Source: Antedon bifida (Eukaryota; Echinodermata; Crinoidea; Comatulida; Antedonidae). Taken from it: 64,000 nucleotides of DNA. The DNA is taken from assembly GCA_963402885.1 (NCBI GenBank), contig OY727095.1, positions 11,971,001 through 12,035,000 of the forward strand, read 5' to 3'. The position numbers and the translations under genes are program-made. Shown here one piece after another: positions 57,929 through 64,000 of this stretch; the first letter of the stretch is position 1, and each line of letters opens with the position of its first letter. The notes below the pieces were generated by a model. It did no database searches, was not told where the DNA came from, and was given only the letters and a program-made list of their open reading frames with translations.

Positions 57929-60900
57929 TATAAATTGTTTAAAAAGCAACTTAAATCCCTCAAAGAATCATTAATTTCTGGAATTCTTTCACTGACTATG
58001 CGATAATCGCTAGTTTCAAGACACCATGTAAGGTCTAACCTTTTCCCACTGCTATCAAGTAATTGTATTTTTTCATAAATGCATCAGCGGATAATGTCTT
58101 AACAAATATCAATCAACAGATACTGCATCCAGCACATGAGAATATAATTGAAGTTAAAATAAATATTTACCTATACGGCCAAGTTAGAATTTGATGCTTT
58201 CTTTTAAAATATTGTTTATTAAACAAATCCATTGAAAAGGTTTCTGACCAGTTATGCCAGACTTTAAATTACATTAGATACATCACTCACGGTCCTGGAA
58301 CGTAGGTAGGCGACCTCAAATCGACCACTGGATGATATTGTTGACCAGTAACTCCATATTTTAAGAATCTCCTTGGCCTATCAGAGCTGGCGGAACCATT
58401 TGACCCAAAGCTTGGTCGTCCCATACTTGAAGTGGTTACTTCAAACGAATATTCGTGATCTTCACTTTGAGGAGTACTGGTGAGTTTTGTTGTTCTTCTT
58501 TCAGTGTCAAAGAGATAGGTCCCAGACATTGATGGGTTATGTTGTCTGCTGTCACCATTCATGTCTCTGTTAGAAAAATAACCATTCCCGTTGTTGTTAC
58601 CATAATTAGTATCTGCTTGTCTCGTGTCTTGTAAACTCGTAAACTTGAGTGAAGACATTGTATGACTACTTTCACCTAAGCCGTTCCTGTCTATCATATT
58701 TGAATAATAACCAGATGATTCACCTGATGACTGATCTGTGCTTGTCTCAACATCCATATATCTCATCGATTCTAACGACACAGTGTGTGGCTTGTCTGAC
58801 TTTAGAAGAACACCAGCAGCTGTAACAACATCGTCACTTCGGTTTCCGGAGGTCTCAAGGTACTTCAGAAATAATGTATTGTCTGGCAACTCAGGAGTTT
58901 CTGACCGAACTGTCTTTGTTACGATTTCCGTTTGTTCTCTCTGATGATACAGACTAGCAAACTCTTCGATTTCTTCTAGATCTGACAATGAAAGTATAGT
59001 TGAGTTTGAGGCGTCCCTGGTAGCCGGTGAACATTGGACACCAATGTTAAAACGTGGTGTTTCGATTGTTGAAGATCCTTCGTCTCTGGTAACTTTGTTC
59101 ACCTGGATTTGAAGGTCAGATGAGTCTGGATACTGCTTACCAGCATCAGTGTACGTCCAGAGATCAGATGTTTTAACATAGGTCTGAATACCTGAATCAT
59201 ACGCGTCAGGGCTAACTTGAACTTTGACATTTGTCGTATTAGGTGCTTGTTTAATCTGACCTTCAAGATTCATTATATTTTGTTGAAACTCTAATGTCAG
59301 TGTATTGATCTCTGTTACTTTCTCCTCATACAAGATCTCAATTCGACTGTGTTCCTTCTCTAAATCTGACAACCTTTTCTGAAGATTACGAATAATGTCC
59401 GTTTCAGTGAGTTCCTTTGTTTGTGTTCCAGAAGTATAGGTTGGTGTTTCTTCTGTTATTGTTACCAGATTGGATGTTGGTTTATTGTACGTACTAATTT
59501 CCATGCGTATTTCTTCCATCTCCTCAAGCTTACTATTATACTGCCTACGTAAATGATCGTAATCTGTTTGGAGATTCTGTAGTCTTGCTTTAAGTGATTC
59601 AATTATACCAATCTCTTCTAATTCTCTTGTTTGTGACGATATGTTGTATTGACTAACGTCGGCCGTCTGGGTTTCCAAAATGGACAATTCTGGTTCTGGA
59701 ATGGCGTCAGTCTGTGAAACAAAATCTGTATGTTTCACTTCCAGCGGTTTAATAAATGGTCTTGCTTCGACAACTGTTAGATTAGCCTGTGTTTCACTTT
59801 CCTGAGTTGGAGGTTTCTCAGCTTCAAGTTTCTTGATTATTTCCTTGCGTATCAGATGTCGTTCTTTCTGAACTTTCTCAATGTATAATGTCTCCATTAC
59901 TCGCTGTATCTCAAGAACCATACATTCCCAAACTGTCAGCTTCTGGTTTGTACCAGAAAGTGACGGAGCGCCAGTTTCTCTTTGCTTCCGTAATATTTTA
60001 TCCACAGTTCTTCTAACCTTTCTCTCGATTCGTTCCTCCAATTCCTTTAGTTGGGCAGGAGGTATACCTTGCACTTGTTGAGGACTTTGAATAGGAACTG
60101 TTGTCACGGTCTGAGGAGTTGATACGGGAGTGCTTGCAAGGTTCTGACTGCTTGCCACAAGTTTAATTACTCCAAGATTATCTAATTCTCTTGCGCTTGG
60201 AGATGACTGTGATCGTTTAAATTGATCTTGCCTTTCACTCCTTCCATTATCGACTGATTCGTTTTTACCTTCACTACTGTCACTGAATGACCGAAGTTTA
60301 ACATTACGAGGAAGAGTCGCTGACCTATGACCTCTGGAAACATGATCTGAACTCCCATACTGCTGACCAGGTATGGCGTTTGGTTGTATATACTCAGAAT
60401 CATGTACTATTACTTGTGGCGGCACTGCATTGCCATTTGAAGTGGAAGCTTTGGAAGAAGCCCATCCAGCATCAGATATCCTGCCTTCTTCTAGGTTTTT
60501 AGTACTGTCAAAATGTACAGTTCTAAAGACACTGATAGTCGCTGCCGAATTAAGACTCTCAGTGTCATCATCATCCTTGGTGTCAATTTGATTCAATGAT
60601 CTGCTTCGTTTGAGTATACCATCTTGGTTCTTGTTTTGTCCTGTTCTGTAGCCGTGGCCTAAAGTTGCAGATCCACTACCACTTCCGCTACTTCCATCAA
60701 AGGTTGTTGTCGCAGGATGCGACTTCTTGGGACTCTTTACCAGTTTTGAAATTCCTGCAAAGAAAACATTTCAATTTGTTAATGATTGATTTTTTTGTAA
60801 TAACTTAGACATAACAATATACCTTAGCGCAGTACTATATTTTTTTAATGAAAAAAAAAGAAAAATTACCGAATATATTATAATCATTATTAGGCCTAAA

Positions 60901-63747
60901 GGATTATAGGTTCAGTAACAAATATCAACATGCGCCGTCATGACGATAGAATCTAGTAAAGATGTTTCCATATTAAAGGACCACGGTATCTTATAGCATT
61001 CCGGGCTATGTTATGAACTTATTGTGCCGTATTTGTTGGCATTAGTGTAGCTGGGAAGTTCTTTTTTAAAATTTTGAATGAAACACATTATTGTTTTGAT
61101 GATACGTGTTAAAAGTAAACAACTGAGATCGTCTTGTCATACTGCATGTACTATCATATTGATATATAAAAACAGTGTCGTTACGTTTCAATCCACTTGG
61201 TTTCCACGAATATATTACCAACGTTTAATGTTCGCATTTTTGCGTGTTTTCAACAAATTGAAATTCCAAACGATTTTTATAAAATTCGGAATGGGTGACA
61301 ACATTCCCACAACTTTATGCTGTTACAATACAAAGACAAGTATATAATACCTCGTTTAATGTACTGTATACTTTAACAAATCAATTCAAAAAGTACCTGT
61401 AAACAAGATTTTTTCTAACAAATGTATACAAATAAAGTATATTTTAGATGAATACAGATAAGTCACTATCCTCTATCAAGAAAAAAGTTTTATAACCTAA
61501 TCCTGTGGTTGGTTGCCGTACATAATTATTTAAAACGAACCCACAAACAAGGCCTAGGCCTATGTTGTTGAAACGACTTCCAGAAAACCAACATTCTATA
61601 ATAAGGGTAAATGTATTTTTGAATACTTCGATTTAAAATAGTTAAGGTATCAAGTTTGATTCTCTAATGGAAGCGAACTAAGGTATTTTTCAGTTTTTGT
61701 TATAGAAATAAAAACTGGCTTTTCAGCTTAAGCCTAGCTGCTACTACTATTCAATAATCAAAGCCAAATATTAACAAATTGAAAAGAAATTGTTGAAGGA
61801 TTATTGTATACAAAGCTTGATCGTTTCTCTATAGACTAGCTACATACCAAACGGTGTCGACCCATAAGCACTCTACTGTGCCAAATTATCTATGAAGATT
61901 TTAAATAAATAAATCAATTCTTTACAAAATTTTGTTTCTAAAAAGAGAAAGAAAGAGAAAGAAAGAGTATTTATATAACCTTGGTGTTCAAAGCAGCCTT
62001 ATTTATTTTAACACGTCGATTAACAAGTCAGCAAGTCAACTGGGCAAAATAAATATTCTTTTATATAATATAATATTCTTCTTTTTAAGACTTCAACAAA
62101 TATCAAGATATAGGTACTAAACTGCTAAATATCCATCAAGTCAGTATTATTTATTTCAATAAACATGATTTTGGAACAGTTACCCTTAATAAATATTATA
62201 CTACTTAATTATATACAGTAAATAATGTGGTAATGATTACCAAGTTATTGTAACATTCGTAAGCTCTTTAACTTTGCTTTTGTTACTACTGTCCCATACT
62301 AAGGTATGTATTTAATTGACAAAATCAATTTATATTAGATGTAATGTGGATATGAACGCAATGGATAAGGAATGACAAATTTAATTTCATTTTTCTTTAC
62401 CAAATACAATTAATGTCTATATTGTGTCGTGTAACTTTCTCTCTTCATGAAGCCTGACCTAATTGTAACTAGAAACGTGGAATATTTTAAATAAAGGATA
62501 AGTTACAAAATTATTAAATAATTACTGTAATAAGTGAACAATTATTTTAGATAGAAACCGCAAATAAAACATTTTTATATAGGACTGACCAGTTCTACAG
62601 TTTGGTATTACTATGGGCTGAAGTCGACGATAATGTTAATCTATTTTGTACTGTACTATACTAATTGTCATTATAAGCACCTATCTACAATAGTGGAGGA
62701 ATGACTTCGTACCTACTGTACTGTAGGTTCTTCGCCTTCAGGCTTCACCCCTAATCTGTTGTTTCCCCTCCCAAATTGTCAATATCATCATGGAACTATT
62801 ATATTATAGTTCCATGATATCATACAGTAGATTCGACTCTGACATTACAAAATGAATGCATGTTAACGATGGTAGAACTAAGACTCTCCCAAGAGTAACA
62901 TTGAGCGTGAAAACATATTAAACTAGATAATAGGTAATACGGTAAACTCCTCAAACACCTAAACAAAGGTCAAAGTAAATAATTATGTCAGAATAATAAC
63001 CATTCATTGACAATCAAGAGGTTTAATAAAACACGGCCATGGCATTGTCTGTTTTGTTTAGTTGAATCACTAACTAAAACACTCAGAAAATAGGCCTAAC
63101 TAACTAAAAAATATCCTTATTCTCTTATTATAATCTGTTTCATCTTTAGTGACTCTGCGCGGTCACCACGCGTTTTCACCGGAATGAATCCAGGTCAACG
63201 TATACGTTTAGAGAGTGTTTTAATTCTCAACATGACCATATACAAAAATACCTTTCACAGAAAGTTGAAAATAAACAAAATATTCATCAAAGAAATATGA
63301 GGAAACAACAAAAGTTTAAGTTTAAGTCACTACACACACTACACACAAAAATTAATATAAAAAATATAATAATAATAATGCTTTTTTTTTTCCTTTGGTC
63401 AAATTAGTCAGAGAATCGGGTGAAATATTGAATTCTTATATTTTTTTTAATTAATTTTTGTTTTGCGGTACTAACTGAAACAGTAAAAAATTTAGGAATA
63501 GCCGTATATTCCTGCAAGAAAATATTTTGTATCGATGGCCTACGCTACAGCCATTAAAAGAATGGGTAATTCCTCCATTTTACAATTCAAAGATTGTATT
63601 CCCGAAAGGTTCTTGTCAAATAATGCGTCATTTTAAAGGGCTTTATTGTCGCCCACAACGGCGCTAAAACTTCTTCAACTTACCTTTCTTAAATGCTTTA
63701 GTTTTCGATGTTTTTTTCTGCTGCTGTTTTTCTGGTGATTCAGACAT
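57929..63747 (-). CDS. Unidentified coiled-coil protein with clustered QT (LC8-like) motifs
   Basis: Not recognised. Exon 1 is 63684-63747 (MSESPEKQQQKKTSKTKAF), exon 2 is 58291-60754, and there is probably a short exon 3 from about 58048 down to a stop between 57929 and 57954. Phases fit, giving about 870 aa. Order: basic start; Ser-rich region with KRSRSLNQ and SATLPRNVKLRSFSDSS; predicted helices near residues 255-335; then two coiled-coil blocks (about 400-440 and 468-520), each preceded by QT motifs; then a Ser/Asn-rich tail. QT-type motifs are ETQAN, VSQTD, ETQTA, SSQTR, SGTQT, SGIQT and IGVQC. A cytoskeletal or scaffold role is inference only. If exon 3 is not used, translation stops at TGA 58287-58289 and the protein is 843 aa. 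Confidence 0.75.
60755..63683. other. Intron 1 of the coiled-coil gene (2.9 kb)
   Basis: No exon-like frame seen. It includes a short GAAAGA tract at about 61940-61965 and a perfect hairpin at 62787-62818. AGGCCTA motifs are sparse (61550, 63094). Confidence 0.55.
62787..62818. other. Perfect 13-bp hairpin
   Basis: ATCATGGAACTAT and ATAGTTCCATGAT are exact reverse complements separated by 6 bp of TA-rich loop. Isolated in intron DNA; no terminator or miRNA-length arm is evident. Confidence 0.8.
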
Positions 63748-64000
63748 GTTTATGTATTCGTTTCAGACGCAACATCTGGAAAAATATGAATCAAATTGTA
63801 TTAATTTCGATCATTTGTCAGAACTTCAACAAGTTTGAGCCATGGTTGTGTGAACTGACAACACGCTACTGTTGAAAAGAATTTAAGAACAGATAGTGAA
63901 TAATGAAAGCCTTGAGGTTGAATTTGAATGAATAGAGTTTAGGTCACTCAACCATGCATCCAAATATAACAATAGCCTTTATAAGTGGGTGACGGAAGGT

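Noticed and set aside
61078..61347. 89-aa plus-strand frame in the last gene's intron 1
   Set aside because: No recognisable domain, no splice or start context, and composition like the surrounding AT-rich intron.

Overview
This is eukaryotic nuclear DNA: AT-rich, with short exons bounded by GT-AG introns and many small foldback repeats. Protein content (CCDC18, RPL5, POLE3, SNAPC4 and SUCO orthologues, all vertebrate-like in domain layout) together with frequent AGGCCTA/TAGGCCTA motifs points to a marine invertebrate deuterostome, most likely an echinoderm. That placement is inference. Orthologues were named by remembered comparison with human proteins, not by a search.

Layout. (1) 1-13.6 kb, minus: CCDC18, 20 internal exons whose phases all chain, continuing off the left edge; two large tandem arrays sit in its introns. 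(2) 14.18-18.26 kb, plus: RPL5, complete in seven exons, head-to-head with CCDC18 across about 0.55 kb. Each of its six introns carries one copy of the same C/D-box snoRNA, predicted to guide methylation in the 530-loop of 18S rRNA. (3) 19.9-21.6 kb, minus: POLE3, four coding exons. (4) 22.9-34.2 kb, minus: SNAPC4, the large SNAPc subunit, with 4.5 Myb repeats and one 840-codon last exon. (5) 35.9-53.0 kb, minus: SUCO, 18 exons, with signal peptide, SUN domain, coiled coil and C-terminal membrane segment, and a repeat-expanded acidic region. (6) 54.5-55.1 kb, plus: 3' end of a LINE. (7) 57.9-63.7 kb, minus: an unidentified coiled-coil protein with a cluster of QT motifs resembling LC8 dynein-light-chain sites.

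Functionally most of the window is housekeeping: ribosome biogenesis (RPL5 and its snoRNAs), snRNA transcription (SNAPC4), replication and chromatin (POLE3), centrosome/coiled-coil (CCDC18) and ER quality control (SUCO). The most striking item is the six-fold snoRNA amplification filling every RPL5 intron. CCDC18 and RPL5 are also linked on human chromosome 1p22, so the pair looks like old synteny. At least five families of short inverted-repeat elements are scattered through introns and intergenic DNA. Clusters of TAGGCCTA-type motifs lie beside the 5' ends of four genes. No tRNA, complete rRNA or CRISPR feature was found by eye.
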